Positions 1 to 11,445 are shown, numbered from the stretch's first letter. The stretch: DNA of 64,000 nt from Sthenelais limicola (GCA_942159475.1 OW804102.1:28092873-28156872); one strand, 5' to 3'. The notes: generated by a model from the letters alone, not told the origin. Numbers and translations are program-made.

Positions 1-533
1 TCTTGATATTGACAGTTCCATTTCAATAAATAGTAGTGTAGTCAATAGTCTAAATTCATACTTTGTTTGCATACCATACATACATCATTATTGTCTTCAT
101 CTCTGTTTCCTCTGAATTATATAATTCAACTACTGATGCACAAGATCTTTTCTCATAGACCTTGGATCTCAGTCCTCATATTTGTCTGCTTGACGTGGTT
201 CCCTCCTTTGGGTTGATGCCAATGAACCCCTTAAAGAAAGAAAGACAGATTTGAGAACACAATAATTATAGGGGATTCCCTGGATGGTATTAATCCAAGT
301 GTTACTAACCAGGTGTGTCAATAATAACTTGTAAATGTAAATGTAAATATAAATAGTGTAAGAACCACATGGTTCTTGGTTGGAGCAACCACAAAAATGT
401 GCTTTCCTTGCCCAGTATATGATGTTAAGTATTTCATATTTACATGTGAAACAAATCAATTTGTGAATTTGTTTCTTTGAAACATTTTTTTTCAAGGCTG
501 TAACATTTTAAGAATTAATAATTTTACATTCTT
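1..533. other. No gene or named repeat seen
   Basis: AT-rich sequence with short spurious frames only. No family from elsewhere in this window is recognisable here. Confidence 0.5.
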
Positions 534-757
534 ATAGTGGAACTCCACTAGAGGAAAAGCAGCGGCGACAAATATTTTTGTTGTCCACTAACATCAGTTC
601 ATTTCATGTTTGCAATGAAAACACAAAAGGAGGAGTGTCAAATGTGTTGCCACATTCTCTGGGAATTGTTGTTTCTGTATGGATATTTGTTGCAACAAAT
701 TAGTGGGCAACAACAAAATTTGTCGGCGCCGTTTTTCTCTATAGTGGTGTCGCCTCA
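534..757. mobile_element. Short TIR/foldback element (single copy here)
   Basis: The two ends are inverted copies of each other for about 60 bp. The left end has AGTGGAACTCCACTAG, then GGCGACAAAT and TTGTTGTCCACTAA. The right end has TTAGTGGGCAACAACAAAAT, then GTCGGCGCC and CTCTATAGTGG. The arms are imperfect but clearly related, and the interior of about 100 bp has no coding capacity. This is the architecture of a non-autonomous DNA transposon. The superfamily cannot be told because no clear target duplication is visible. Confidence 0.7.
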
Positions 758-839
758 TTACAAATACAAATCTTGTATAAAAATACCATTTCCGATGAAT
801 TTTGCTCAAATGTTTTCATGTGTTGCGGTATAATATGAA

Positions 840-1160
840 AATAAAGATAACTAGCTGCCCCCGTTTATCAATGGGTAGCCATCCCCTCTTCCCTCTCTCC
901 CTTCCCCACCCTCCCCTGTTCACATCACATGTTTCACCCCATAAATTAGTTATATAGAAATTCTAATAAATAATGCCCGCCCCCCCCCCCCCCTTCCACA
1001 TATGCCTCGTTTTCGGTGTTCCTCCCTCCTGCAGTTTAAACAGCTAGAACTTATAAAATAAAGTCCAAATGGATAGATTTTTTTAAAAACCGATAATCCT
1101 GGTCTCTTCAGCTCATCCCCTATTTCTGTAAGTGAAGAAAAAAAGAGTGAGTGTGTGAGT
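840..1160. other. Low-complexity intergenic stretch
   Basis: Contains CT-rich sequence and a run of C of about 15 bases near 979-993. No coding or RNA gene is visible. Confidence 0.5.
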
Positions 1161-1164
1161 GAGA

Positions 1165-1335
1165 TTGGTTGCTTTACGCCCTTATCAACACATTTAAAAG
1201 TGTTTTATCAAGGGCGGGAGAGCTGAGAGGGAGGCAGTTTATGATCATACCCAGGAAAAAATATAGAGAGGAAGGGAGAGAGAGACAGAGAAAAGAGACA
1301 GAAAGGCACTTTATGGTCATACCCAGGACAAGAAG
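1165..1335 (+). repeat. Family G repeat, copy 1
   Basis: About 165 bp that recurs in inverse orientation at 47470-47640. It holds two related motifs about 80 bp apart, TTTATGATCATACCCAGGA and TTTATGGTCATACCCAGGA, separated by GA-rich sequence. The left end reads GCCCTTATCAACACATTTAA. It is non-coding and its transposon class is unknown. Confidence 0.75.
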
Positions 1336-2700
1336 CACCTTAAAGAGACAAATCATAGAAGCAATAAGCCGACAGCCAAAACAGAGATGTCTGTAAATGA
1401 ATAATATAACTTAACAACCCAAGAAAAATAGTTGAAGAAAAGAGTCAAGAAATCAGTCACTTTTAGAAAATTAAATGAGTTAATATAAAAATTAAATGGG
1501 TTAAGATAAATTTTCTAGCAATAATTTTGGTATTACCTTTTGCGTCATCCTTAAGACTTTCTGCTTGTATTGGTGACAACACTGACTGTAAGACCTCTGT
1601 ACAGAATTCTGTAGCATCCTTGCCATCCATGCCATCCAGGACCACACTGAGTCCATGGAACTCATCCACAGCCTAACAACGCATGGTGGTAGTATTCTGA
1701 AAATATACAAGTGTTGTTATTAAGAATCTAGTTATCAGTTCCGTACTATTCACTAAAGATACATTTTATAATTTGTTAGATTAATTCAAGCTAGCTCATA
1801 TTTGACAATACAAAATGCTTAATTTAATCTTGGTCCCCCAAAAGTGTCCATTTTTGGCGACAGTGCCTGTTGTGTTCAGGGAGGAAATGAATAAACTTGA
1901 ATAAAAAAGGAAAATAACATTATAATGTTGTATTTGACCGATTTTCATGAAAAGTAGTCATTTTCACGAAATGCAGTTGAAAAAACGTCAAAAATAGATT
2001 TGTGTATACGTTGCTGATTTTTCTTGTACATAATAACATAATACCCAGCTGTATCTCTCCGAAATTTGGCAGCTTAATATCTAATAATTAGCTCTCAGTA
2101 GCCTGGCAAAGTTTTCCTTCTCTATCCAGCCACACACTGCCATCATCGTACATCATGCTCAATATTAAAATGTTTAAAGTAGCATTTCACCCATGTGGTA
2201 GGTACATTTTAATAATTTTCTTTTTCTAACTTAAACAACCGGTCTATTTATGCAGATTACGACAGTAATTTGATTAATTGTTATACGATATTTAGTGAAA
2301 AATTAACATAAATTCTTGCGTTTTTTTTAATTTCAAATTCTCCACATTTTTTACACTTCACCTGATAGATTGATTTCGTGTCATTTTCCCTTATGATTAC
2401 AAAGTGTGAAATATGGCATGAGTTATTACATGAAGAATATTAGTTAATACGTTGAAATATGCTCAATTTGATTTCTTTTAACCAGTTTTCAGTAGATTAA
2501 CAGTTGAGCGTGATGTATGATGATGCGTGACGTACGGTGACGTTTTCCTATCTTAAACATACCCCACAGCCAGACAAATGACCAAAAACGTCTTTATAAG
2601 TGCTTAAATAGGATGGTACGTACAGTATTTAAGTACAAAATCTTTACCCCTCGGGACCCAATATTATTTAAATAATTTAGTTAACTGACGACGTCATTAA
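1336..2700. other. AT-rich non-coding stretch
   Basis: No recognisable gene. A short tandem of a 16-base unit ending AAATGRGTTAAGATAAA-like sequence occurs near 1470-1510. A CpG-containing patch (GATGCGTGACGTACGGTGAC) lies near 2522-2542 but has no other promoter feature. Confidence 0.4.
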
Positions 2701-3502
2701 GAAACGGTGTATTGACTGTTCATTCATTAGAGTTATGGTCTCATTTACAAAAAAAACACGTCCGTTTTCGTGATGGCTTCTTTGAAAAGAAAGTCGTTGT
2801 GGCGGTAATATTTCTTTGGAACAAGTTGGCCTATGAATGCAGAGAGGTACCTATCTACCTTGTCCCAAGTCACTCCGCACTCCCTAGGCCTAGCATAATT
2901 TCTACATCGCTTAACCCCTTATTTAGAGCCCCCGGCGCCTATCAACAAGCAGAATTTCGTCATAATATTCACTTTTATCTATCTGGTAAGTCAGGCCAAG
3001 GAAATAAGAATTTCGTCATAATATTCACTATTTTCTATCGCATCGGGTACCATGACCAGAGCGGCGGGTACCGTGGCGAGCGGGTCCCGTGACCAAACAC
3101 CTTTTTTGCCCATAACTCTCATGCTGGTCCTGTCGGCGGGAGTCTCACAGCAAAAGTTCATTTTACAAAGTTCAATCACAGGCAAGTTACAGCACTCCAT
3201 ACCTTCTGTATTGCGTCGCTGGGTTCTTGGTTCATTAATGCTTGAAATCCTTCTATTCTGACACCATGTTATATCTGTTTACCTTGCTCAGCTAGTGAGC
3301 ATCAAGAGAACATATATACGGGAACACAAGGGTAAGATGGATGCGTCAACAGGAAGCCCTGAGCTTTATTCCAAAAGGGTAAAACACATGTTAGAGGCTG
3401 GCGCTACCAGTTACAACGTCACGCCGTATATTACAGGTCTGATAACCAGAGTTATACATATGTATATGTATAGCTCTGATGTAACTTATTAAGCACTAAT
3501 TT
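2701..3502. other. Unassigned, somewhat GC-richer stretch
   Basis: A 126-codon frame on the plus strand (2712-3092) has no motif I recognise and has Gly/Arg-rich and hydrophobic patches of no clear pattern. The motif AATTTCGTCATAATATTCAC occurs twice, near 2954 and 3010. I treat the frame as chance or as decayed repeat. Confidence 0.3.
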
Positions 3503-3545
3503 ATGTTCAAAACTCGTGCAAACGACGATCCGCCATCTTGACCTA
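3503..3545 (+). repeat. 43-bp direct repeat, left copy
   Basis: Begins ATGTTCAAAACTCGTGCAAA and recurs at 4487-4529 with one mismatch. The two copies bracket 941 bp of unrelated sequence. Confidence 0.8.
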
Positions 3546-4486
3546 CATGCAATTCTTAATGAACAAGGAGTCAGGTTCTTGCACCCCAGAACCGTTATAA
3601 ACAACTGTCCTACTGTTGCGCGCGTAGCTTCGGATCTTTATGCTATTGGGCGGTGCATCGGGCCAGGGTGAATATATCTAGCTAGTATTCATATGCATTC
3701 GAATATACTCGGACTTCGGGGTATTGCCTCTCATGATGTTTAATATAGAACGTGATATTGTAGGAGACGATAGGCGATATTGAATAGAGAGTCATGGTGA
3801 TATATAGTAGCTGTAGGTTTCCGGTATGAACAACACAACACGATGAGTTTTAGTACGCCACTACTTGTATATTGTATCTTATCCTGTACATAGATGCTAG
3901 GTTGATGTTAGTGTAGACATTGAATCATATGAGATCTTATGAGTCTCCTTCCCTGTATTCTTACGGTTGTTACTGCATGACAATCCGAGATCAGTGTGTT
4001 ATAATATAATGGTTCTAGCGCACACAGTGCGTCTAGTACATCTTGGTATCTACTGCATATCTCTCTATATCCCAGTCTATATGAATGTCCCAAGTCTCTC
4101 CTGTTCTATCTATATATATGTCTATATCCCAGTATTCCCCGTATATATACCCAGGGGGGTGAGTGTCGGGTATCCGTATTGGTGGACCCTTTATCCTATG
4201 ATACCTTTCCCTCCCTCTAGCCCCTCCCCTTCCCTTAGCGCATGCCTTAGTAAAAGAAACATATCCTACCCTACTACCCACCCTACTGCCCTCTCGTGTT
4301 AACCACGGTTACTACACTACTCCTACTTTCGGCGCTCGTCACAGAGGCCTGTTTCACTACATGTAATGCACTTAAAGGTTGTAAATATGTCTGTTTGACT
4401 GGACGTTTGACACTTTTCAAGAAGAAAGTGATGATTAGGACTAGGCCTTGTACTTACCTTCATATACTGTGACATAGCTCCACATG
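3546..4486. other. Segment bracketed by the 43-bp direct repeat
   Basis: Contains TATATCCC-type and pyrimidine-rich runs (4060-4290). Frames on both strands are below 115 codons and show no recognisable domain. The direct repeats at both ends suggest an insertion or a duplication breakpoint, but no TIR or poly-A tail is evident. Confidence 0.35.
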
Positions 4487-4529
4487 ATGTTCAAAACTCG
4501 TGCAAACAACGATCCGCCATCTTGACCTA
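4487..4529 (+). repeat. 43-bp direct repeat, right copy
   Basis: Partner of 3503-3545, differing by one base in CAAACAACGATCC versus CAAACGACGATCC. Confidence 0.8.
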
Positions 4530-4700
4530 GCTTTTGACCTCATAGTGAGGACAGCGTGACGGTGCCGATCCGGTCGAGGACGTTGCTCTGTAACGGTACG
4601 AAGCTTTGGAAAGCGCTCCGTCCTCACACGGGGCAAACATTGGCTATCGGTGCGGTATTGTTCTAAAACGGATCGGAACCATAGGGCACCGCTCTATTAC
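4530..4700. other. CpG-rich patch
   Basis: This stretch has about twenty CpG dinucleotides in under 200 bp, far denser than the AT-rich surroundings. Inverted motifs occur (GGTGCCGATCCGG and CGGATCGGAACC, the latter followed by GGGCACCG). It could be an unmethylated regulatory patch or a young repeat fragment. No exon is visible. Confidence 0.35.
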
Positions 4701-4731
4701 GCCACAGGCTAAGAGTGTAGGACACACTTGT

Positions 4732-4865
4732 TACATGGATTCATATGACTATCAGTGCAACCAGGTCTAATAATTAGATCATTTCAATAAAGAGGTCTTG
4801 TGAAAAAACACTTTAAAAACATCACTTTTGCGACTTGTGACTCATTTTCCTTTAACACATCACAC
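4732..4865 (-). mobile_element. MITE family A, partial copy
   Basis: Carries only the left-end portion of family A in reverse orientation. It contains GAGGTCTTGTGAAAAAACAC, then TTGCGACTTGTGACTCATTT and ends ACACATCACA. The other two thirds are missing. Confidence 0.75.
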
Positions 4866-5277
4866 ATAGGATCCACCACCTATTAATACTGACGTTATAA
4901 AATAACCTACCCTGCAGTAAGCTACAGTGATCTAATTGGAAAGATGATACGATCATACACATGGGAAGCCGTTCCTATACCTTAGATTACCAGGCTATTT
5001 TTAATCAAATACAAAATACGAAATAAAATGTTTATCCTATTATAGGTTAGCGATCTATAGAACTAAATCGAAAGCTCAAAGCACACCAATAATTCACATG
5101 CATGTACTGTAGAAGAGGACTGTCAGTTTGCCGCTTTGATTTGGCATGTGAAATGTACAAACAAAGGTTTTGCCCGCCATTCACAATATTGCCTGTCTGA
5201 TGTCTATTTCATCTGAGGTGGATACAACGTTTGAAATCTTTACATTCATATAGAATGTGCTTGGCTTGCGTTCTATA
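4866..5277. other. Non-coding stretch
   Basis: No gene, RNA or repeat family is recognised between two family A copies. Confidence 0.45.
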
Positions 5278-5880
5278 TGTGATGTATTACAGGAAAGTGA
5301 GTCAGAAGTCACCAAATTGATATTTTTCAAAGTGATTCATTTCCAGGATCTCATTGTTGGAACGTTTTCATAGGTGGGGTGTCTAGTCCTTGAGGCTGTA
5401 TGAATACATTCACCAAATTCCAAGACACTGTATTAAATATATCATTGCATGTCTAAGGTCACCATATAGAGTATATCTAGCTACTTTACTGGTAAAGGCC
5501 CGGAGGACCTGCTCTGCTGGGGGTTCTAACCATTTCTGATGTATATTAATGTGAGTTTATTGAAGTCAGAATAAAAGTCATATATATATTATATATATAT
5601 TATCCTCCCAGAGATATTGGTAGCTTCTTTTTCAAAAATAGAAATATCAAACTTAAAGTATAGAAATACTTATTACCAGTGCCACTAAATCAACAGTGAG
5701 CATGAACACCTCCCTTGGCTGGAGAACCGCTCTCTGATAGCGATAGAGAAATCGAAAATAAATGTTTCTAATCTTATGTTTACCACCATTAGAATCGGCT
5801 TGATCTCATCGTTTCAAATACGGTGATATCTCAAAGTCAATTGTTTGCGACTTGTGACTCATATACCTGTACCACATCAC
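5278..5880 (+). mobile_element. MITE family A with two internal insertions
   Basis: Ends are TGTGATGTATTACAGGAAAG and its inverse, reading TTGCGACTTGTGACTCATAT to ACCACATCAC. The interior follows the family order, including AGAGTATATCTAGCTACTTT and AATCGGCTTGATCTCATC. About 108 bp of foreign sequence (about 5502-5613, ending in an ATAT-rich run) interrupts the segment between GCTACTTTACTGG and AGATATTGG. About 95 bp (about 5677-5772) interrupts the segment after AGAAATACTTATTA. No coding capacity. Confidence 0.85.
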
Positions 5881-6125
5881 CACTGTTTGTGTGTCTGGCT
5901 GCCTAATGCCAAATATCCTCATCGTTCTGGGAGAAAATCTGTCGAATGTGAATGCAATTCTGAACATAACACGAAACTGTTCATTCGCTAACGTGCCCAT
6001 GGTCCAATACCTTTACTATATATTTATACACTTTTCATTCTGTTCGTCCTCCTCCTATCGCCCACAGGCGATATAAAGGTTCCCAACCCTTTGAAATAAT
6101 ATATTCAGAGACACACGAATCGCAT

Positions 6126-6418
6126 GTGAGTCGCATCTTGAGAAAATGTACAACTGGCAGACCTACGTATTACATTTGAGTGAATTCCCCTCAATTAGAC
6201 CGTTAAATGGTCAACACTATAGGTATACCTGAATATATTTGATATTACCTTGATTTCAAACAAACTGTTGGTTTATATTTAACTGTATTTGGAGCCTAAC
6301 TTTTGTCCCAAATTTGGATTATTTGAAAGGATTGGTGAAAGGTATATCTGAGTATATTTGGTATTGTGTGAATTATGAATATCATTTTGGCTATGGTGAA
6401 CTGTGTTTTGAACATGAT
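6126..6418 (+). mobile_element. MITE family B, compound copy
   Basis: Starts near GAGTCGCATCTTGAGAAAAT and follows family B through GGTCAACACTATAGGTATAC and GGATTATTTGAAAGGATTGG. Then the middle part of the family (GGTATATCTGAGTATATTTG to GAACTGTGTTTTGAAC) appears a second time. It therefore looks like a partial tandem duplication or two joined copies. Confidence 0.8.
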
Positions 6419-6770
6419 ATTTATAAGTAATTTCATCAAAGAGTATGAACAGGCTTTAAACAACTTCTACTGAATACTTTGTTGTAATGATTGTCTCTAT
6501 TCTTGTGGCTGCATAGGCCCTACATGATAAACCAACCATACTCGACCGATATGACATAACACACATGTTTTGTTAATATGTATGCATATGTATGCATGTA
6601 ATATTCATCCATTACTCAACCCTATGCACTATTGGAGGGCATAGCTCTGTATATTATGAATCGATCTTTTAGATATGATCCCTCAGGTCCATTGGACAAG
6701 GTCGCAATTTATTAGTTAGATCACATCGCCGCCAATGCATTTGCCCAATGAACGGAAATAATATTTATAA
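6419..6770. other. Non-coding spacer between two family B copies
   Basis: AT-rich sequence with short TATGCATATGTATGCATG runs near 6580. No gene seen. Confidence 0.45.
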
Positions 6771-7003
6771 GGGTCAGATCCTCAGAAAATGTTCAATTGG
6801 CAGATGTACACATTAAGTAAATTCTGGTTGATTAAACTGAACAATGGTCAATACTAGGTATAGCAGGGCATATTTGGTATTGCCTTGATTCAAACACTCT
6901 GTTTGTTTATAGTAAACTGCATTTCGAACCTCACTTTTGCCTTAAATTTGGATTACTTGAGAGGTTTGGTGAAGGCGAACTGTACATTTCCAACCGACTT
7001 CAC
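6771..7003 (+). mobile_element. MITE family B, full-length copy
   Basis: Begins GGGTCAGATCCTCAGAAAAT and ends with GGCGAACTGTACATTTCC and CGACTTCAC, the inverse of the alternative family B end. The middle has CAATGGTCAATACTAGGTAT and TTGGTATTGCCTTGATTC. Confidence 0.85.
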
Positions 7004-8176
7004 TATAATGTCTATATACCATCCCATTTATGGCAGATGAATTTGTAATTTGAACGAGATCAGAATAAACAAAAATATACAGGTCTGCATTCACCAGACC
7101 GCACCCACGATCCACCTTTACTGTGCACTGGTCAAACAGAACCACTAATTCTTGACCTCATCCAGCAATACCACCGCAATACAGATATATTATATATATG
7201 CAATACCAATAGCATTCATAAAGGAAACGATATCTGGTGTGAAGGCAGAGTAGTAAATAGTGGGCCAATCTGCCGGGCTTCTAGTGGTCATTGCTCATGC
7301 AGTGGCCCCCATTGTCCCGGGTACAGGAGGAGGATATAAAGGCCCACATCGATCATCTTTGACTGGGTCATCCCAATACAGTACCAGGGCCGTAGCTGGG
7401 CATTCCTAACGTGGGGGCCTTGGTGGCCTCGGGCGCAAATACCCAATAGTTCCTCTTAGGCTCACTGTACTGACTGTATTTTGTTTTATTTTGGGGAGAA
7501 TGTTGTAATTAATTAATTCAATTAATTAAAGTCATAACAAATCCACCCTAAACTAATCATTCTTTTCATTCTTATACATAATTTGTACTTTTTTTCTCAC
7601 CTTATCCGACCTAATATTCTTTAGCTTTGACTTGATTTTGTGTTGTTTTGATATATAGAGCCTAGTTAGTTAGACACAGTCGTGGGTTGAAGATCATGGT
7701 TATTCTGCATTGAGTTATTTCCTGTGAGCCCATTATATCCTCATATATATGCATGGCATCTATTGATCATAACATTCTTTGTACATTGTGCATGGCTGTC
7801 TATGTTCAACTGTCATTTTACGGAAGATTGGTTGTATACAAAAATCTAGATTTAAAAAAAAAGGATGCGATATATGATTCATTATGATATATTCGCAAAT
7901 CATTCAATTTTGGTAGATTTTCAGCAAGGTGAAACCAAAACAACATCGATGAGGGGAGGACCATAAAAGCGTTTTGTAAAATCTAGATAGTAATCGCCGG
8001 GTCGGAGGTTCTTTGTTGATATATTGAATATTGAATATTGAAGTTTATGTTTTGTAAAAAAAAAAAAAAAAAAAAAAAATTGGGGTAGATTTGTGTACAA
8101 GTAAGGGTCGTTAATAAGGACAGTCATATAAAAAATTATGGACTCCCTAACGTGAACTGTGAATACATTAATCTGT
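7004..8176. other. Mostly unassigned sequence with a poly-A run
   Basis: A patch at about 7381-7440 (AGGGCCGTAGCTGGGCATTC, then ACGTGGGGGCC) resembles dispersed repeats of marine invertebrates, but I cannot define its ends. A run of 24 A lies at 8056-8079. No gene is visible. Confidence 0.35.
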
Positions 8177-8380
8177 GGGTGAAATCGTCAAATGATCTAC
8201 AATTTTCCTACACAAATCCTCTCAAACTACCAACATTTAAGAGAAAATGAGGTTCAAAATAAAGCTCATCATAAACAAACAGATTCTTTAAATCCAGACA
8301 ATACCATTTCTCAGTCTAGTTTAGAAGAATTTACTAAATGTGTAGATCTGCCAATTGTACATTTTATGAAGATCTGACCC
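8177..8380 (-). mobile_element. MITE family B copy
   Basis: Reverse orientation: starts GGGTGAAATCGTCAAATGAT and ends CAATTGTACATTTTATGAAG then ATCTGACCC. Length 204 bp, with the family's internal AAATGAGGTTCAAAATAAAG. Confidence 0.88.
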
Positions 8381-8970
8381 CTGTATATAATACATCCTCA
8401 CTACAAACAATGGTCAATGGATAGTTCTGCAGCTTGGTGTATAAATGTTCCCCACTAAGTGGTTCTATAGGGGTACTACTGCACCCCACCACCCCCACTG
8501 GCTTCCCCTGGTCCAACCCCTGTTCACCTCATATCATCCTATACTTGGCAGGGCGTGGGTATAAATCCACAGGGACGTCGCCCCGGGCCTACAAAAATAG
8601 GAATGTATTTGTTTCGCTTGCCCAAATCAATTTACATCTTATTTCTCTGTCCAAAGAGGATATATTGTATGCCTAGATAAGCGGTCATAAGTTATTTTCA
8701 CTTCTTGGGTAGATAGAATGGTGCTGCTCAAGTATGTGTAGGATTGACCTTACAGTATATATACTTATACTCATATAAAATGCAATGAAGGAATAACATA
8801 ATTTTAATAAAGATATGGATAATTATTTATTTGGACATCTATAAGCACGTAGGGGATAACTTATATTTGATAAATTGATTGATTGAAAACTTGTATTGCT
8901 AATAAGTAGCCAAATAAATGGGGTGTTCTCCGGCAGATGGGAGGTTTTCCGGCTCCTTAGTTGTTGTTTT
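8381..8970. other. Non-coding stretch
   Basis: A CCCCAC-rich patch lies near 8480-8530. The rest is AT-rich. No gene is recognised. Confidence 0.4.
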
Positions 8971-9278
8971 TTAAAGAAATTTTATTGAGGACATTTCCAT
9001 GTAGAACATAGTAATCTCAGTTGATGTTACATTCACCTGTAGTAGAACAACAATTCCATATCATGCATTTTCAGCTATTATGCCAAATCAAAGTTTAGCA
9101 AATTCACTCATATTATGACTGATATGGCTGGATTTATCAACATTCTGCTGCTGTTAGCTGTTAGCTATACTATGTGAACTTGAAGTTATACTTAATGCTA
9201 CCAAAATTGTTTTTCCCTTGAGTCTGTGAGATTATTAATGTATTTGACATTGAAACCAGCTCAATAAAATTTCTTTAA
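8971..9278. mobile_element. TTAA-bounded element with perfect 19-bp TIRs
   Basis: TTAAAGAAATTTTATTGAG at 8971-8989 is exactly mirrored by CTCAATAAAATTTCTTTAA at 9260-9278. The interior (about 9065-9165) matches the first third of family E: TTCAGCTATTATGCCAAATC, then CAAATTCACTCATATTATGA and ATTCTGCTGCTGTT. The TTAA ends suggest a piggyBac- or Kolobok-type target preference. The element may have inserted around, or been built from, family E sequence. Confidence 0.65.
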
Positions 9279-9299
9279 AAAAAAAAGAAGTTAGACGTT

Positions 9300-9560
9300 T
9301 ATAATTTCATTCTTTTCCAACCCATGTATCAATCATCTGACCATAATTTTGAAGGATATTGTCTTGCTGCTGTTATTACAGGGCTTTTAAAACGTCCTCA
9401 TTTGTATTTGGAGGACCGGCCTGAATCCTTTCATGCGATGACATGCCGTTTTCCATCGACCGTCTCTACTTCCAATTCCTGTATAAACATATAACAGCTG
9501 CAGAATATTGTTAAATCCACTCCTATCAGTCATAATATGAGTGAATTTGGTCAGATTTGT
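9300..9560 (-). mobile_element. Family E fragment
   Basis: Reverse-orientation match to the element at 20221-20575. It shares TTCTTTTCCAACCCATGT, GAATCCTTTCATGCGATGA and TCATAATATGAGTGAATTTG. With the fragment at 9065-9165 it faces the opposite way, so family E sequence is arranged head to head here. Confidence 0.65.
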
Positions 9561-10109
9561 TTTGTTGTAATAGCGGAGGAATCAAATTTAAAAATAGATA
9601 AGCTTGTACATATTGATATACGTCATCAAGGAAATCCACACGCCTTATTTGGTTATACTCCATCAAACATGATTAGAGTTTGTGAACATACCTCCTCCCG
9701 GCCCGTACATAAGAGCCTATATCAAACTGATTGTATCGCTTTTTATACGTCAGAAGGACCATTTGTGCCTACAGCCCCACTCCAAGGCCTATCTGCTACC
9801 TACATATGGTTTCACATTATTAGAATTGAGTTTTAATAGATGAAAATGTTATTTTCAGTTCAACTATATAGCTTTAGATCATGATTCTAGGGGGTGTATT
9901 AATTTTAACTCCCATTGAATGTCAATTCTCATATCACAAGTTGCTGTTTGTATAGGATTGACCGGAGGCTCAAAAGAATCTAGTGGTATTAGTCAGATCA
10001 CTATGTTCTGTAAGCATTAGGGCATTGGAAATAGTGCATAGCCTATGTTGTTCTAATGGCTTTCCCAGCCATGGATTAACAGAAATATTCCAAAATTATT
10101 CATAAGACT
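9561..10109. other. Unassigned stretch
   Basis: A 99-codon frame (9537-9836, +) starts inside the family E fragment and has no domain I recognise. I regard it as chance. Confidence 0.35.
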
Positions 10110-10162
10110 TTGACTAAATGTGTACAACTACTAATTGTACATTTTCAGATAATCTGACCCAC
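10110..10162 (-). mobile_element. MITE family B end fragment
   Basis: Only the terminal 50 bp remain: GACTAAATGTGTACAACTAC, AATTGTACATTTTCAG and AATCTGACCC. Confidence 0.7.
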
Positions 10163-10469
10163 CTCACAAGCATGATTATGTGGAATTAATACACCCCATA
10201 GAATTAGTGGCAATCATTACAAACGTGTGCTAAATGTATATCAGTACCCAGTAGGATGGCACGATGATGAGACTGATTTGGGCCGACATAACCTGGGGAC
10301 TAAAGTAAAGGGTAGACGGCGGCCCATGTAAGGCCGGCGGCGGAGGTGTAGCAGGGGGCAGGGAGGGAGTGTTGTGATTCATAACCTAACATGGAACATG
10401 CTGACCTGTCACTATAATTGACCCAGGCACAGGGATGTGATCAATAAGGCAAGAAGGGGGAGGGAGGGG

Positions 10470-11000
10470 TGGGACTGAGGGCTGGGGAAACATGAAGGGG
10501 GAGGGAGGGGTGGGACTGAGGGCTGGGAGAGGCATGAAGGGGGAGGGATGGATGAGACTGAGGGCTGGGGGAGGCATAAAGGGGGAGGCAGGGCTGGGAC
10601 TGAGGGCTGGGGGAGGCATGAAGGGGGAGGGAGGGCTGGGACTGAGGGCTGGGGGAGGCATAAAGGGGAGGGAGGGCTGGGACTGAGGGCTGGGGGAGGC
10701 ATGAAGGGGGAGGGAGGGCTGGGACTGAGGGCTGGGGGAGGCATGAAGGAGAGGGAGGGGTGGGACTGAAGGCTGGGAGAGGCATGAAGGGGGAGGGATG
10801 GGTGAGACTGAGGGCTGGGGGAGGCAAGAAGGGGGAGGGAGGGGTGGGACTGAGGGCTTGGGGAGGCATGAAGGGAGAGGGAGGGCAGGGACCGAGGAGT
10901 GGGGGAGGCATGAAGGGAGAGCGAGGGGTGCGACTAAGGGCTGGCAGAGGCATGAAGAGGAGGGAGGGGTGGGACTGAGGGCTGGCAGAGGCATGAAGGG
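10470..11000 (+). repeat. 42-bp G-rich minisatellite, about 12.6 copies
   Basis: The unit carries GGGACTGAGGGCTGGGGGAG, then GCATGAAGG and GGGAGGGAGGG. Starts of TGGGACTGAG were counted at 10470, 10511, 10553, 10595 and 10637, giving a period of 41-42 bp. Because 42 is a multiple of 3, both strands stay open for long spans. The minus strand reads as a 265-residue Pro/Ser/Leu-rich frame (10386-11183), which I treat as a by-product. The plus strand is made of G runs that could form G-quadruplexes. Confidence 0.95.
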
Positions 11001-11010
11001 AGAGAGATGG

Positions 11011-11160
11011 AATGAGGGCTTGTGGCAGCGAGAGATGTGACTGAGGGATTGTGGAGGGAGAGAAATGGGACTGAGGGATTGTGGAGGGAGAGAAATGGGA
11101 CTGAGGGATTGTGGAGGGAGAGAAATGGGACTGAGGGATTGTGGAGGGAGAGAGATGGAG
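11011..11160 (+). repeat. 30-bp minisatellite, about 5 copies
   Basis: The unit contains CTGAGGGATTGTGGAGGGAG followed by AGAAATGGGA and repeats every 30 bp. It shares GGGACTGAGGG with the neighbouring 42-bp unit, so one array probably arose from the other. The first copy is divergent. Confidence 0.92.
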
Positions 11161-11161
11161 C

Positions 11162-11445
11162 GATCTGAGGTTGGGGATGTCATACAACAAGTGAGAAGGA
11201 GACTAAGAGAGGTGGATTAAGAGGGAAAAGGTATACTAAAGAATGAGAGTGGCTTCTAAGAGAGAGAAAGAGAGAGGAGTGTGATGCAGAGTGAGGATAA
11301 CGGTTGGGAGTGGGATCAGGAGGTGTTGGAGAGATAGCGTAGAGCAGACGATAAGATATGAATAAAAGGATACGACTAATAGAGATAAATATATAGGTAC
11401 ATAGACAGATAGATGGAGAGAATTAAGAAAATACAAAAAAATAGT
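11162..11445 (+). repeat. Inverted duplication, left arm (284 bp)
   Basis: Purine-rich segment starting GATCTGAGGTTGGGGATGTC and ending AGAAAATACAAAAAAATAG. It is present as a near-exact reverse complement at 13720-14002. It is non-coding. Confidence 0.93.

Noticed and set aside
2712..3092. A 126-codon frame as a host gene
   Set aside because: No recognisable domain and it runs through a duplicated AATTTCGTCATAATATTCAC motif; probably chance.
10386..11190. Proline-rich protein frames of 249-265 codons
   Set aside because: Several frames on both strands are open across the 42-bp array, which is expected for a unit divisible by three.
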